A stretch of 64,000 bases of DNA, taken from contig CM063111.1 in assembly GCA_031841125.1 (NCBI GenBank), positions 35,042,955-35,106,954 on the forward strand, written 5' to 3'. Both the position numbers and the translations under genes were made by a program. Source of the DNA: Acanthococcus lagerstroemiae (lineage: Eukaryota > Arthropoda > Insecta > Hemiptera > Eriococcidae). Under the pieces are notes generated by a model. It was given only the letters and a program-made list of their open reading frames with translations, did no database searches and was not told the origin of the DNA. How positions within the stretch are numbered: position 1 is the stretch's first letter; the number at the start of each line of letters is the position of its first letter. Positions 10,470 through 22,449 of the stretch are shown piece after piece.

Positions 10470-12440
10470 AAATTCAAATACTGTCTTCGGAGGTTTCAGG
10501 ATCACAAGATTCAATTTTAATATTGGTTTGGTTGTAGGTTAAATATTGTGGCTCATAGAAAAGGGATAGGGGGTTCAAAATGTTAATGAAATACCATATG
10601 GGTTTAAAGGGTCGCTGAACTCGTTTTCGATAACTATTTGACCTTAATTTGCAACTCGTGGCATCCAAGGATGAGGAGAGGGCGGAAACAGAAAATATCA
10701 ATAAACGAAGGGTTACGAATGAAGTGTATGTTCATGGTGTTATAAAGGAAGAAAAGTGAACATAAACATCAGGTAAACAAAATCTTATTTTCTTGTGGAA
10801 AATCTCCGCTAAGAATTCTAATAACGTTTGTGCAAAGTCGTGCAAAACATATCATAGGTTTTAGAATTTAATCACGTTACAATGTTGTGACCATACGTTT
10901 AAAATTATTAAGATCAAGGGTTATCTGTTCTGGAATAATTCGTAACAGATTTCGTCTGAATACGCAGTATGAGTATAATTTCTAGATTTTAAAGGTCGTT
11001 GAACTCATTTTGCATTATTTTGACCCTAACTTGCAAACTGTGGCGCCGGAGGATATTTATGGGCCGAGTCCAATGGCAGATTTACCATTGTGCTACAGTG
11101 TGCTTATAAGCACAGAGCGGCAAAATTTTAAGGGCGACAAAATTCAGGGACAAAATAGAAAACGAATAAGATGAACATACAATTTGTTTCACGTATATTT
11201 TTGGGGATGGCAAAAAAATTAGCATACAGCGGCAAATCAGGTGAATCCGGCTTGGTGTATTACCTACGGATAACAATTTTGTAGTTTCTGAAAGTTACTG
11301 AAGTTAAGGCTAAATTCACATTTACTTCGACATTTTCGACACTATTTTGACCACAATATGAAATTTTTCGCATATTATGTATAGTGTGAAAAACTAGTGA
11401 GGGGGTTCATAAAATATACTTGTTTTTGCATTAGTATAATTCTATAGATTTTGAAAGTCACTGAGCCTATTTTTTGGAAATATTCTAACTCTAACCCTCA
11501 CCCTGTCACACAGCTTACAGAAATTAATTTTTTAGGAAAAATTACTAGAATTTCAGTAAGTCTCCGACAGTTAGCCATTTCACGCACTCTTCAACTGAAA
11601 ATTTCGAGAATTTTTACAAGATTCTGATAACAGTGTCTGTAATTTCAATAAATTTTGATAATGTGAAATCGCTGAACGTTAGAGACTCAACAGAATAAAT
11701 TGTAGTAATTTTTACCACAAAATTTCGCTCAGTGTGGGAGAAAATGGAGGAAGGATTCATAAGCACTCAGTTTTAAAATACGCTGAACTCATTTTCGACA
11801 ATATCTCAACTCCAATCCGCAACCTATCGATTCTGTGGTGGCGGAAGAAGGCAGAAAAATAATAGAACGTAAATCATTTAATCTTATTAGCACTGTATTT
11901 TTCTTCGATTATCATTCCCGCTACAGAGGTGAAATTTTGGAAATAAAGAGTCAAGCTCCTACTTCCTTATCAGGAATAAAAACCATATTATGCTCTTCAG
12001 TAATATCGAGAGTGAACTCTCTACCCATTCAATGCGGCAAGATACAAATTGGAATCAGAAAAGTGTCATAAAATGAGGTAAGTGATCTTCAAAATTTACG
12101 GAATGATACCCACAATACAACTGCTCATAAATATAATCAGCGATAAATTCCTCCCTGCCCCAATAGATTACACAACTTGCAAGTTAGGATCAAAATACTT
12201 CCAGAAACGAGTTTGGCGACCTTTGAAACCCAAGAAACGACACCCATATTGCATTGATCAATATTCTCAGTTTTTAGCCACCTTCCGCTCCATGGATACC
12301 AGAATTTGCTAATTAAGGTCAAATGATTATGAAAAATAAATTCAGCGACCCTTGAAGTCAATAACACGATACCTACATTGTACTTTACGAACATTGTAAA
12401 CCCCCTCCACTTCCTAGGAGCCAACATTTTCAACTTACAG
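10470..12440. repeat. Field of degenerate copies of one dispersed unit
   Basis: The core (..TTTYAAAGGTCGYTGAACTC.TTTT..., then gaccctaacttgcaa, then a gtggcgcc-like end) recurs at about 10600, 10990, 11455 and 11775 on the plus strand. It recurs in reverse at about 12150-12240 and 12310-12410 (gcgacctttgaaaccc, followed by cacccatattgcatt). Units are spaced roughly 300-470 bp. Open frames here (10474-10701, 11835-12071, 12137-12565) arise from the unit and show no domain. The same unit is seen at about 5190 and 46150-46490. Confidence 0.65.
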
Positions 12441-13216
12441 CTAGGGGGTACCGCCAGAATTGTCGGCGTGAAGGGGAGGGATAGGTTGAAAATGCTGATT
12501 CGGCAAAAGATATTCACGAAAGCAAACAAGCTCAACAACTTTATATTTTGCCGACTGACATTCAAACGTCGATGAAATGGCTAATGGTTGAAACCGAACG
12601 AAAACTTACCAAAAAATGCCGAATCGGTGCAAAATATTTTACGCAAGTAATAAAAAAAAGTTCAAATACATTCACACGTAGCCGACTGATGTTAAAAATT
12701 CCGCGGAGCTCGAACAAAAACTACGGAAAATCGACCGACAATACCAACATTTTTCATCCAAGCAGAAAAAAAGAAGAAAAAAAAATTAGGTCAAGCCAAC
12801 AACGATTTTTGGTTTGCTGACTGATGGTTCAAAGTGCCAAATGAATGGTCGACTTTACCGAAAAATGTCGACTCCAGAAGAAAATTTAAAGTTCTAGTAG
12901 GTACACGAATAAAGTTATTGCAGACACTGAGAAAATACAGAAAAACAGAAAGTTCAAAATCTAATGTTCAAGATTGGGATGGGGGGTCGTGGAAACCATT
13001 TCCGGGATAGATGGGTAGGTGGTACAGAAACGGATTCTGAGGGTAATTAACAACCTCGCTGCTCGAAGAACTTTGTGACACTGAGGAAATGCCACGACTA
13101 TAACGATACATCCAATAAAGCTAATGTTAATGTATTGTAGAGTAAAGACTCATTTTCATCCCCCTTCACCAGAGAACGATGTTTAGTACGAAAAAATTTT
13201 AAAGAATAGTGAAGAA
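12441..13216. other. Non-coding, with TGCCGACTGA-type words
   Basis: gccgactga occurs at about 12550 and 12680 with related words around, similar to a patch at about 43160. No gene. Confidence 0.4.
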
Positions 13217-13479
13217 CAATTGAGGACTTTACTTCCAAAACGCGCTTAGTCCAAAACACAGAAGTTTGAGAAATTTTAAACAAATGCAACTAAGGTCCTA
13301 TTTACTATCATAGTCGTGTCAGTGCTTTGAACACATATTATAACTTGCCTCCTTAATAGAGACAGAAATTCGCGGTGAACGCTGGAATGTGTATTTTCTT
13401 CTTCTCCACCAGATAGCGCTAAAATCTCAACTTCGGTAATTTTGGACTAAGCGCGTTTTGGAAGTCAGGTCCTCAACTG
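13217..13479. mobile_element. MITE with about 40-bp terminal inverted repeats
   Basis: Ends caattgaggactttacttcc...aaacgcgcttagtccaaaa and the reverse complement ttttggactaagcgcg...ggaagtcaggtcctcaactg. Total 263 bp. No target duplication that I can define with certainty. No coding content. Superfamily unknown. Confidence 0.75.
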
Positions 13480-16079
13480 AGTGTGGTACATTTTCTGTTT
13501 GAAATATTTACTGGTAAAGTTTCGAATTTTGGGGGCTATTTCATCCCATGGGCGGGCAAAGCTACACTCGGACTCTCGAAGACTTTTAGAACACCAATTC
13601 GACTGAATAAATTAACTTTCAGATTTCCGAGAATTCTTGCATTCAATTTTTCCAATTCTATACATACAAAATAAAGATAACTCAATTAAATATCATCTAG
13701 AGCCGAATAATTGGCCTGACGCGATGAATAGTCCAGCCAGTTGAAGAGGGCTAAAATAACGACAGCATAAATCGCTTGCATTTATCAAAGATTCCGACAT
13801 ACTATTAATATTGACAACATTTTGTGCCATCAACAAGATAGTAACAATCATTCAATCGCCAGCAACATAACTATTACAATTATTGCAAATGCTTTTACGA
13901 AAGTCTTCAAAAATTGGACATCTTAATGTTTTCATAATTTTATATTCCATCTGATAGAGACGAGCTATTAAAAGCATCAAGTCAATCTATCCGGCTATAG
14001 ACCTTCATCAAGACAACTGACGTTCTTTCTCACGAATCCACCTTGCACACAGTCGCCTGGTAACCCGAATTACATCCGAAGAACCAAAATATTATTTTTT
14101 CTGTATTTTCTTCGAGCGTTTTTGTTTCCATTTATACGATGAGAGCGCGCTGATATAGGTACTCTGACTCGAGAAGTCGACTGCCAGTCTATAAAAGAGA
14201 ATCAAAAGGTTTTCCGATTCAATTTGCCTTTTGTATATGTGGTCCTGCAGACGGCATCTACCTGTCTTCATTAAGTGGCACTTTTCACGTCGATGACTAT
14301 CTCGTTATAAAAAGGCAATACTGCGGAATAAATGGAACTTGACATTTTTGACATATTTTAAAAGAAGACCCGGGGGCGTAACGCCGGACGTGAACTTTTT
14401 TTTCTTTATTCTCTGCCAGCCAGCAACGCTTCTGTGTGCCGCTCTACTAAATCAACAGATTGAGTGATTGACCCAGTATAGCGAACCTCTCTCGTTGTCG
14501 CTTACGAGAGAAAGAGAAAGATGTATATTCTCCTCGAATGCCCACGGATTTCCGAGAGTCATGATCGACGAGAGTCTCTTTCTTATTTGCAAAATCGATA
14601 CTCCTGCAAGTTGATTAGATTTTGGAAGAGCCGCCGAGTACGTGCTCGCGACGCTAACTGGCTTGCTGACCATGTCTGGCGCTATTAATGAAGTCGTGAA
14701 AGCCGGGCGGCCATTTAATGTGGACGATAATTGGCGCAAGAGGTCTTCCAGCGTGTGGATGAGAAACCGAGCGGCTGTACTCGAATGAAAATTAATAATG
14801 ATGTACGCCGGCGCAGGCTGAAAAGGAAACAGGAATGGCTGCCTCGATTTGGCCGAAGAAAAATTGGACTATGTGATGCATTTTCAAGTAACTATGATCA
14901 AGAGACGCTCACCGCAACGCTGAGGGCGATTCTGGAACAGAAGCGTCAACGGACAGGACCTGGGGGAGCTAAATAACATAAGTAGGGATCTTTACCTCCT
15001 GGTCGCTTGATAAATAAGTACCAATGAGCTTCTTGCATATACAACTGAAAAAGTACTTTAAAATATTCAAACCGAGTAGTTTTTGAAAAAGTATTGAGTG
15101 ATTTTCCACTAGTGTTTACGATAAGCTGAGTAGTACTGTTTTATGCGCATACCTCCTTTGCTGACAATCGCTTTTGACTCGTGAAGGTTCGTTCTCGGCA
15201 CTTTGCACCTCACCAATAATGTTACTATGGAGACATAACACACCTGGCATAGTCTCTCTGTATGTCTGCCAGTCTATCAGATTGTATACGAGTCTGTCTG
15301 TTTAGTTATTTATCAATCAAACTGTGGGCGAGGATGAACTGGAGATAGGGCACAAATAACTATGGAGAAGTCGTTCCACCAAAATCTTATCCTCGTATCC
15401 TCCTCCCCTTGTACAACCAGCCAAAGCGTACAAGTGAATGCCCTGATATGCAAACACACGTACTTATCCTTGTATCAAAACTAGCATACCTAATATTTGA
15501 AGAAAGGAAGGAAGAAAGGTAAAAAATGCATAACATTTTTCTAAGACCCTCTCATTGTATATATTTGGAATATTGAGGAATGAAAAGCATATTGCCAAAA
15601 AAAATAACGTTCTTGAGGCTCTTCATCTAGCAAATGAATCGTGGAATTAAGTGCGGAGACTATTCGAAATATTTTTTTTTGTCGCGGGGGATTCATTAAG
15701 ACGGACACTGGAAAGGAAAACTCCTCACCCGGACAACCAAGGGTGATGTTTCTGAGGAAGATTATGAAAACTGAATAAACATTGACTCGCACCTTGAGGT
15801 TGTATGGGAACCCAACGAGCAACATATCTGTGGTGAGTTGATGCGTGCCAATGAAGCTGCTGACCTGATACAGATGACGACAATGGAGGAGCCAATAATG
15901 ACATTCCTTTGCAAAAAGAGATTATTGATGCACTTAAGGTTCTCCGAAAGGCTATCCAGCATCGATGTGGTACATTTTTTTGAACAACAGTACTCATACG
16001 AATCTGCGATCATAAAATGATGGAAGAGGGGAAGAAACAGACGACCCTCGACAAATTCTTACACTTGACGCCTACACAG
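13480..16079. other. Repeat-poor stretch, CpG-normal core at about 14090-14980
   Basis: No gene recognised. The core has a TATA-like tctataaaaga at about 14189 and two overlapping open frames (14452-14739 minus, 14731-14976 plus) without a domain. The plus frame is rich in Arg and Lys. Possible enhancer or alternative promoter; no direct proof. Confidence 0.35.
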
Positions 16080-16310
16080 AAGTATGTACAAATGTACATA
16101 TGCTACGTTGAATTCGTGAGATTGCAGAATCCGTGAAATGGGCAGAAAATTTGCTGAGTTCATGAAATGAGCATGTATCTTGCTCAATACGTGTAAATGG
16201 CAATAGAATTGCCGAATACATGAAAAGAATCACTAACACAAATTCGGCAATATTTCCCTCTAAATTACATGAAATCGGCAAGGTTTATTCGGCAGCAATA
16301 TTCTGTATGT
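16080..16310 (-). repeat. Dispersed repeat A, copy 1
   Basis: On the minus strand it reads ...ttcatgtattcggcaattct.., cacgtattgagcaaga, catgaactcagcaaat, tctgcccatttc. These blocks recur in the same order on the plus strand at 19575-19795, so the two copies form an inverted pair 3.3 kb apart. There is internal repetition of gccgaat and ttcatg words. Confidence 0.8.
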
Positions 16311-16729
16311 AGGGCATTGTATACAGCAATTAAAAAGCTGGTACTTTCTATACCATATGTGTGGTAAAATCAAAGGCGTTGGAGCGGTATTCCTCTTTCA
16401 CCCCCTTTTGTCCCCCGAAAAATTGGGGTGAAGAACAAAGTATTACCTGTACACCCCAAAACTTTATTCGGGAAGTTAATAAGAAAATGCCTTGAGAGAC
16501 TCCAGAGACAAGATACCCGAGATTTGTGAAAATGTACAAAATTTTTGGTTTGTTACCTCCACTTTTAAGAAACAAGAAAACCCATTTTTTTTTCTTTTTG
16601 CTTATTGACCTCTATTTTTTATTTTTTCCTCACCCTATAAAAGAATCTTTTGATACCACTGGGTAAAATAATGAGGCTGGAATTCTGAGACGAGGTCAGT
16701 CGGACCAACAGAGTCACTAGGGACCAAAA

Positions 16730-17000
16730 CAGTGGCGGATCCAGGATTACACTTGGGGGGGGGGGCTAAATGTTGGAGAAAAAAAGAGCAAACAAAATTT
16801 TAAGCATGAATGCATGATTGTTGATAAGTGATAATGTTGATTCATTGATAACGCGATATGTATTCACGAACTGTGCTGTATGAGCGCTACTGTCATTAAA
16901 AACATCGGTGGCTAAAATAAGTGAAAAAGCGAGTGAAAATTTTTTTTTTTTGGGGGGGGGCGATAGCCCCTTTAGCCCCCCCCCCTTGGATCCGCCACTG
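16730..17000. mobile_element. hAT-type MITE, perfect 8-bp target duplication
   Basis: Termini cagtggcggatccagg and ccttggatccgccactg are inverted repeats, each followed inward by a run of G or C. gaccaaaa flanks both sides (16722-16729 and 17001-17008), an 8-bp duplication as hAT transposases make. It is 271 bp with no transposase frame. The intact duplication points to recent insertion. Confidence 0.92.
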
Positions 17001-17008
17001 GACCAAAA

Positions 17009-19410
17009 TGTGGTATTTTAGCTATGTTTTGCTGGCCAACGCTTTGATCAGCTGTAATTGGGCCAGAAAGCTGAAATTTTCACAGTCAACTAAGACGCAC
17101 ATTTTGAAGACTCCTATTTAGAAAATGAACACAGTCAGTTCAGGGCTGATGAACTGATTATTTTTATCTCGTCAACGATTCATACTGAAGCATTTTTAAT
17201 CACGATATATGCGCTGCAGAGGAAGGCGCTACACTCACAGCCAGGTTTCAAGTCGGAATTTTCGAGAAATATTCTGCATTTTCAGCAAAATCCAGCAGCC
17301 CGTCGACAGAATTGGAAAAGTGAAGATTTTTCTTTTGCTTGCCAGTAAAAACTTTGGGGATTTTGTTCGGTCCTTTTGCATTTTACACCCTTTTCCCTCA
17401 ATATTTTCCCCATTACCGACCCTGTCTACATTTCCAATTACTAATAATTTATTTGCAGAACCCCCGCCCCTCTCCTATCAAGACAAAAAATACGAATAAC
17501 ACGTTAATGACCGCTATTTTTGTTAATACCGGCTTCTTCATTAACCCACAATTAAAACCAAAAATACAAATGAAAAATCAATCCCTGCTGGTTTCACGCC
17601 ACAGATAGGCAAAATTAAAACCCAAATAATCCTCAAGAAACGCGTCAAACAGTGACATCGCAATATGACCATTTTTTGAAAAATAATTTAGAATCACGAG
17701 CAAAATTAATATACTGTGACCTTTGTGATTTTAAAATTACAAAAATTACGAAGAAAAACCGGCGCGGACTCAGAAAAAGGAGATGGGAGGGGGGTACAGT
17801 AGCGGCGGTGCATATTGATTAGATGTTGCTTTTATGTTGGCAGGGGTGTGGGGCGAGGGTACTTCCGGAAAAATATTTTATCTAATGTGGGATACGTAAT
17901 GACTAGAGCCCGGATTTTTCGGCTTTTAAAAATTGAAAATTCGGCGCTGAAAGTAAGATTTTTGACATTATTCGGCATAAACGCAGAAAAATTTCGGAAA
18001 ATGCCCGAAGAAATCGCAAAAATAGTAAAAATGTAATTTTAATTTTCGTCGTGTCTCATTAATTCAAAAATGGGGCGTTATGTTGTACTATAATATGAGC
18101 TTCAACATTCGTCTGCTTAAAACTATGTCTTCTGTCACTTGAGAGGAGTTAATATTGCGAGAATGACCGCTCTACATCTACCGACGTTATTGGGTTAACC
18201 CTTAAACCATTTTTCTAAACATAAAAACTTGGAAATTAGAATAATATGAAAATTAGCCTCCTATAACACTTGAAGGTGGGGGTGGGGGGGCAAAAATTGA
18301 TCCAGCTACCTTTGAAGCCCCCATTCAAAGAATAATTATGAGGATGTTAGAGGCTCTAGTTGTGTAAGTCAACTCTAATTTTCATGAAAACGTTGACCTA
18401 CTTGAGGCAGGAGTTACCCTTAACTGAGATGTACTTTGTAGGATGCTCTTATCTCTTCTTCTTAGATAAGTCAGTGCAATCATCGCGTACATTCGTGTAA
18501 GAATCGCACTCGTCGTATGTAAACTTACTCCCCCCCCCCCCCCGAGAACGCTCGATATTACTGCATTTTCATTGATATCGTTAGGTTTTCGTTTGAAATG
18601 GGCATTTTCGGCTTTTCCCCGCATTTATGACTGTTTTCGGCATTCTCCGGCAGTAAAACTTTTTTTCTGAGCCCCCCTCGCTATGAAACGTGCTCATACA
18701 TCATCAGCCCTTCTTTATCTTTACGCAAAACGAAGGCAGAAATGCCGAGGAATCCGGGCTAGTAATGATAAATATACAGATGCATTATTATATGTACGTT
18801 TGTGTCATCATTTTTATTCCTTTTTTCCTATTATTGCTTTAAAAATATTCAACCAAGGGGGGCATGTACCCCATGGCCCCCCTTGGATCCGCCATTAAAA
18901 AAAAAGCATGCAAATCACAAGAATGAAAATTATTAAAACCAGAGATCCAACTGATTTCAAAAATCTTTATAAAATAAATTATTACAATAATTTATTACTT
19001 CTTTAATTTTTTTGACCCTTTAATTTTTGATTTTTCCCACTTTTGCAGGGGTGAATTACTTACTGGGGCAAATGAAGCCAATTTTAGAGGGGGGCCAATT
19101 TTTGTGGTTTCCTCTGCAAGTCGGCGTGTCATCCCCGACATGCGTGCCAGAATCACGATACATGATAAAATTTTTGTATTACACATGCATCGAAACAAAG
19201 GTTTAACAGTCTCAGTTTGCAGATTGAAAGTTCACGTTTTCACGATAGATCGCAGCTGCGTTTGTAAACGCTATGGCACGTGCGCAGAAGACTCTTTTCA
19301 GTCCTAGGACTTGCAAAAGGACTGAAAAGAGATGACGTCACATATTTTTCTTTCACAGATGTGTACAATCTAGGTACAATTAGCTGTTCGATGCATTTGT
19401 AATACAAAAT
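17009..19410. other. Non-coding intronic DNA with a solo hAT-MITE end
   Basis: No gene recognised. At about 18855-18895 ggcccccccttggatccgcc matches the right end of the 16.7-kb MITE, but I find no clear left partner. A C tract lies at about 18531-18543. A short palindrome (tcttttcagtcct / aggactgaaaaga) lies at about 19292-19330. The open frames are short and have no domain. Confidence 0.45.
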
Positions 19411-19515
19411 ATCTTACAATGCAAGGATTGAAGCGAATTATCACGCCTTCGGCTCGCTCCGCTAACAGTCGCACTCGGCGTGATAAAGCTCGCTTTCAAT
19501 CCTTGCAGTGTAATA
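19411..19515. repeat. Short fold-back element
   Basis: tacaatgcaaggattgaagc at the left is mirrored by gctttcaatccttgcagtgt at the right, with a further pairing of atcacgcc / ggcgtgat inside. About 100 bp, no coding content. Confidence 0.7.
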
Positions 19516-19574
19516 TACTATTTTTTACTAGTAGAAATATCAGGTACCTATTATCTACTTTTACTCCTTATTTA

Positions 19575-19795
19575 TGTAAGTTGCCGACTTTATGAATTTT
19601 GAACAGACAAGTTGCCGAATTTATGTAGTTAACTGATTATTTCTCGCAGATTTCATGTATTCGACAATTCTGTTACCAGTTACACGTATTGAGCAAGAGA
19701 CATGCTCAGTTCATGAACTCAGCAAATGTTCTGCCCATTTCGCGGGTTCTGCGAGTTTTCAAATTCGGTGTAACATATACACACTTACATTATTT
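19575..19795 (+). repeat. Dispersed repeat A, copy 2 (inverted relative to copy 1)
   Basis: Shares tttcatgtattcg.caattct, cacgtattgagcaaga, catgctca.ttcatgaactc and ttctgcccatttc with the reverse complement of 16080-16310. The open frames here are by-products. Confidence 0.8.
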
Positions 19796-20227
19796 TGTAC
19801 ATTTTATACATTTTTATTTTTATTTTATTTTTTTTACTTGTTTATTTTTCCCTTCTTTTAAAAACTACATACGTAATTTACGTTTTTCGAATTAATGATC
19901 TCTATCTGCACAACACATCTCCACTTTTTTCATGCTCAATCGCTTAGTTGCAACAATGGTTAATTGAAGCATAGCATTAGGGTCCCGGAGTGTATCTAAT
20001 AAACGAATTCTACTGTTTTAAAAACTGCTGGCTAACAGTTTTCATAGTATTTTCAGTACGTAGTTACTACAGGTAGAGCCACTAGTACACCAAGAGGACT
20101 TTACTACGAATGTAGCATCACGTCATTTTTAATTCGTGAACTGACTACGCTATACGCTCTGCACAGTCGGACTCGGCATCCACGGGCGAGTCAGGATTCA
20201 AAATGGCGTATGGCTGCATTGCGGTTA

Positions 20228-20398
20228 AAGTGCTCTAGTACTTCCGGGTACAGAAATACACCATCTTTGGTCGTTCTGAGGCCCGATGATTCAAAACTCT
20301 CTACGCATTAGCTACCCTGCCGCGAAGAGAATTTTGAATCATCGGACTCGAAGTGACCAAAGATGGTGAATCGTACTCGGGGGGTACTAGTGCCTTAC
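20228..20398. mobile_element. Palindromic MITE (about 170 bp)
   Basis: The left arm contains ctagtact, acaccatctttggtc and ccgatgattcaaaa. The right arm is the imperfect reverse complement with ttttgaatcatcgg, gaccaaagatggtg and agtactag. The loop is about 20 bp. No coding content. Confidence 0.75.
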
Positions 20399-20613
20399 TA
20401 CTGGTCAGTCAATATTCGTTAACGTTGAAAATAGGTACGCATTACTGTAGGACTGATGAACAATTTCTGTTTCTTCGTGTGGGTAGCCAACTTTTTAACC
20501 AATCACTTTTCACCCAGCAACCAACAGCAAAAGTACATGCATAGTTGCCGAGTGAAACAACATGATTGGTTAACAGTTTGCTTGCTATGTTTCTTGGCTT
20601 CTATGCATGACTT

Positions 20614-20827
20614 GGGGTCTGATTGACCGAGTGGATAGCGCGCTGGTCTCGGAATCCGGAGGTCCCGGGTTCGAGCCTACGTAGCAACTCGCTACATTTC
20701 GACCTAGGCCGGTTTTTCGGCAAAAAGAGAAGAGGGCTAAGACAGTCCTAACAGTCTCCCCGACGTCTGTAATGCTCGAAAAGGCGGATTCTAGGACTCG
20801 GGTTGACAGCAAAATGAAAAAAGGGTT
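20614..20827 (+). mobile_element. tRNA-derived SINE (Leu/Ser-type head), full length
   Basis: The head resembles a class II tRNA: A-box-like tgaccgagtgg (20624-20634) and B-box gggttcgagcc (20667-20677), which would serve as a pol III promoter. The body carries gaagagggctaagaca..cctaaca, ccgacgtc and atgctcgaaaaggcgg. It is flanked by a near-perfect 13-bp target duplication, ctatgcatgactt / ctatacatgactt (20601-20613 and 20828-20840), a sign of LINE-driven retroposition. It is not a functional tRNA gene because the acceptor stem is not kept. Other copies or pieces are at 40290-40505, 35437-35535 and inside 38230-38459. Confidence 0.9.
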
Positions 20828-20840
20828 CTATACATGACTT

Positions 20841-22449
20841 ACTTCAGCCCAGGGCGATATATCTGTCTCCGATTTCTTGATCAAGCAAGCAACCCACCCA
20901 ATGTTTCTCCAGCGAAAAGAAGTATAGGTATATTTAGTACATAGAAAGACATTCTGTAATTCTGCAGGGCTCAAGCCTCTTCTCCTCCAAAAACCCTATC
21001 TTCGCCACAGTTTTACATACAACTCGCATCCTGCTTTCGTCAATGCGAACAGTGAAACCTGAATTTCATCTTACTGCGATAACCCGATATCAATCTCCAA
21101 CGTGCATCCAATAACGACGTTCTCATTGGTATGCAGTAATTCGAAGGTACGGCGACTCTCGTACATGACACTGCAGTGGTCTAGTGCAACTGATCTTCTC
21201 TTCTCGTTAATAACTGCGTTTTCTAACAGTATATAGCTGCAGCCCCGTGCACTCGACTGTCAACTCCACGGTGAAATTCCGTATCAGCCGTCCAGCCCGG
21301 CGCACACAAACGCTGTTTTAGATTAGGCGGAATATTCTCCGCGCCGTTAATTACACGCGATACGAATTCGCATTTCCATTTTCGGCGCGACGGCACACAG
21401 CCGAATCGTTTTAATTTCGAATTCTTCGCTCGAATGACGGAAGTAAAGAAAAATGTCTTTACACTCGTTCGGGCATCAACAATACTCGGTGACTGGTCGC
21501 GAAGAGTCAGTATATACAGTATAGAGTCAGTTACTCCAGTTTCCAGCCCGCGACTGTATCGAATACGATATTCGGCAATCTTCTCGGTATGACAAGTCAA
21601 CTTCGCCGGGTTGACATTTGTCGAGGTTCGCGCTTGATCAATGACCTGCGCCATCGCAGCGCCGCCGCGCCGCCTCCACACCCGATGCCTATACATAGAG
21701 GGCACCGCGCGGCGTTCCGATACAGCGGATAATGACGAATGACAAATTGTCTTGGATGGCCGAACCTCTCGTCTATCTCTCTCGCCGTATTGGATATGCT
21801 TCATTACGATTTTCTAACGGTATTGTAACTAGTTCCGAAAAACGTATACACAGACGGTTCGATTCCGATTCTTCTTCGCCGTGTAATTAAAAAAAAATCT
21901 TACCGTGAGACGCTTTTCGCGAAATGATCTTCGACCGCTGCAGAGCATACAGCCAAATGAGGAAATCTGACGCTGTTCGGTATACCTGAGCAGTGTCATG
22001 CTGGCTACAGTCAGGCTATAGCGTGAATTGCGGAAAGGGATCCGAAATCCCGATTCAAAATTTCAATACTGGACATCGAGCTTTGATCTTAATAAAAGTT
22101 GGGTAAGGAACGTTAACATCAACGTTCGAAAAAAAATCTTCTGTAACACTAGTAAGACTATCCAGTGGCCCCGTAGAGTAGGGCAAAAGAGGTAATAATA
22201 GCATTCTTCAAAATGTTGAACTACCTATACTGTTTTACAAATTCTAAAATTTTCTGCTCTATCTGCTCACGAGTGCACTGTATTCGTCCTGTTTTCTGTT
22301 ACTTGTTCTGGGACCCAAAAGCCCCATGATCATTGTTGGTGACCTTAGCTACCGAGACGTATGAAGAAAAGCGGGTCAAATCCCGTCGTCCTGGGATTGG
22401 GGTGGAAATAGGTCGAAAATTCCGTTTTTGTACCGAAAGAGCTTCACCA
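20841..22449. other. Repeat-poor, CpG-rich patch; 193-codon open frame of unknown meaning
   Basis: The stretch 21000-21950 is rich in CpG (gccgccgcgccgcc at about 21660). It holds an open frame on the minus strand (21223-21804) with no recognisable domain and an odd composition. Length alone in GC-rich DNA does not make a gene. A promoter or first exon of an alternative transcript is possible. At about 22160 a cagtggcccc-like terminus hints at a MITE end. Confidence 0.35.

Noticed and set aside
12137..12565. 142-codon minus-strand gene
   Set aside because: Translation of the dispersed repeat unit.
16921..17121. Small protein with a glycine/proline block
   Set aside because: Reads through the poly-G/C end of the hAT MITE.
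20614..20690. tRNA-Leu or tRNA-Ser gene
   Set aside because: A and B boxes are present, but there is no acceptor stem pairing; the target duplications and other copies show a SINE.
21223..21804. 193-codon gene on the minus strand
   Set aside because: No domain, odd composition, no splice or promoter proof; an open frame of this length is possible by chance in CpG-rich DNA. Its LETGV is not accepted as the Keap1 ETGE motif.
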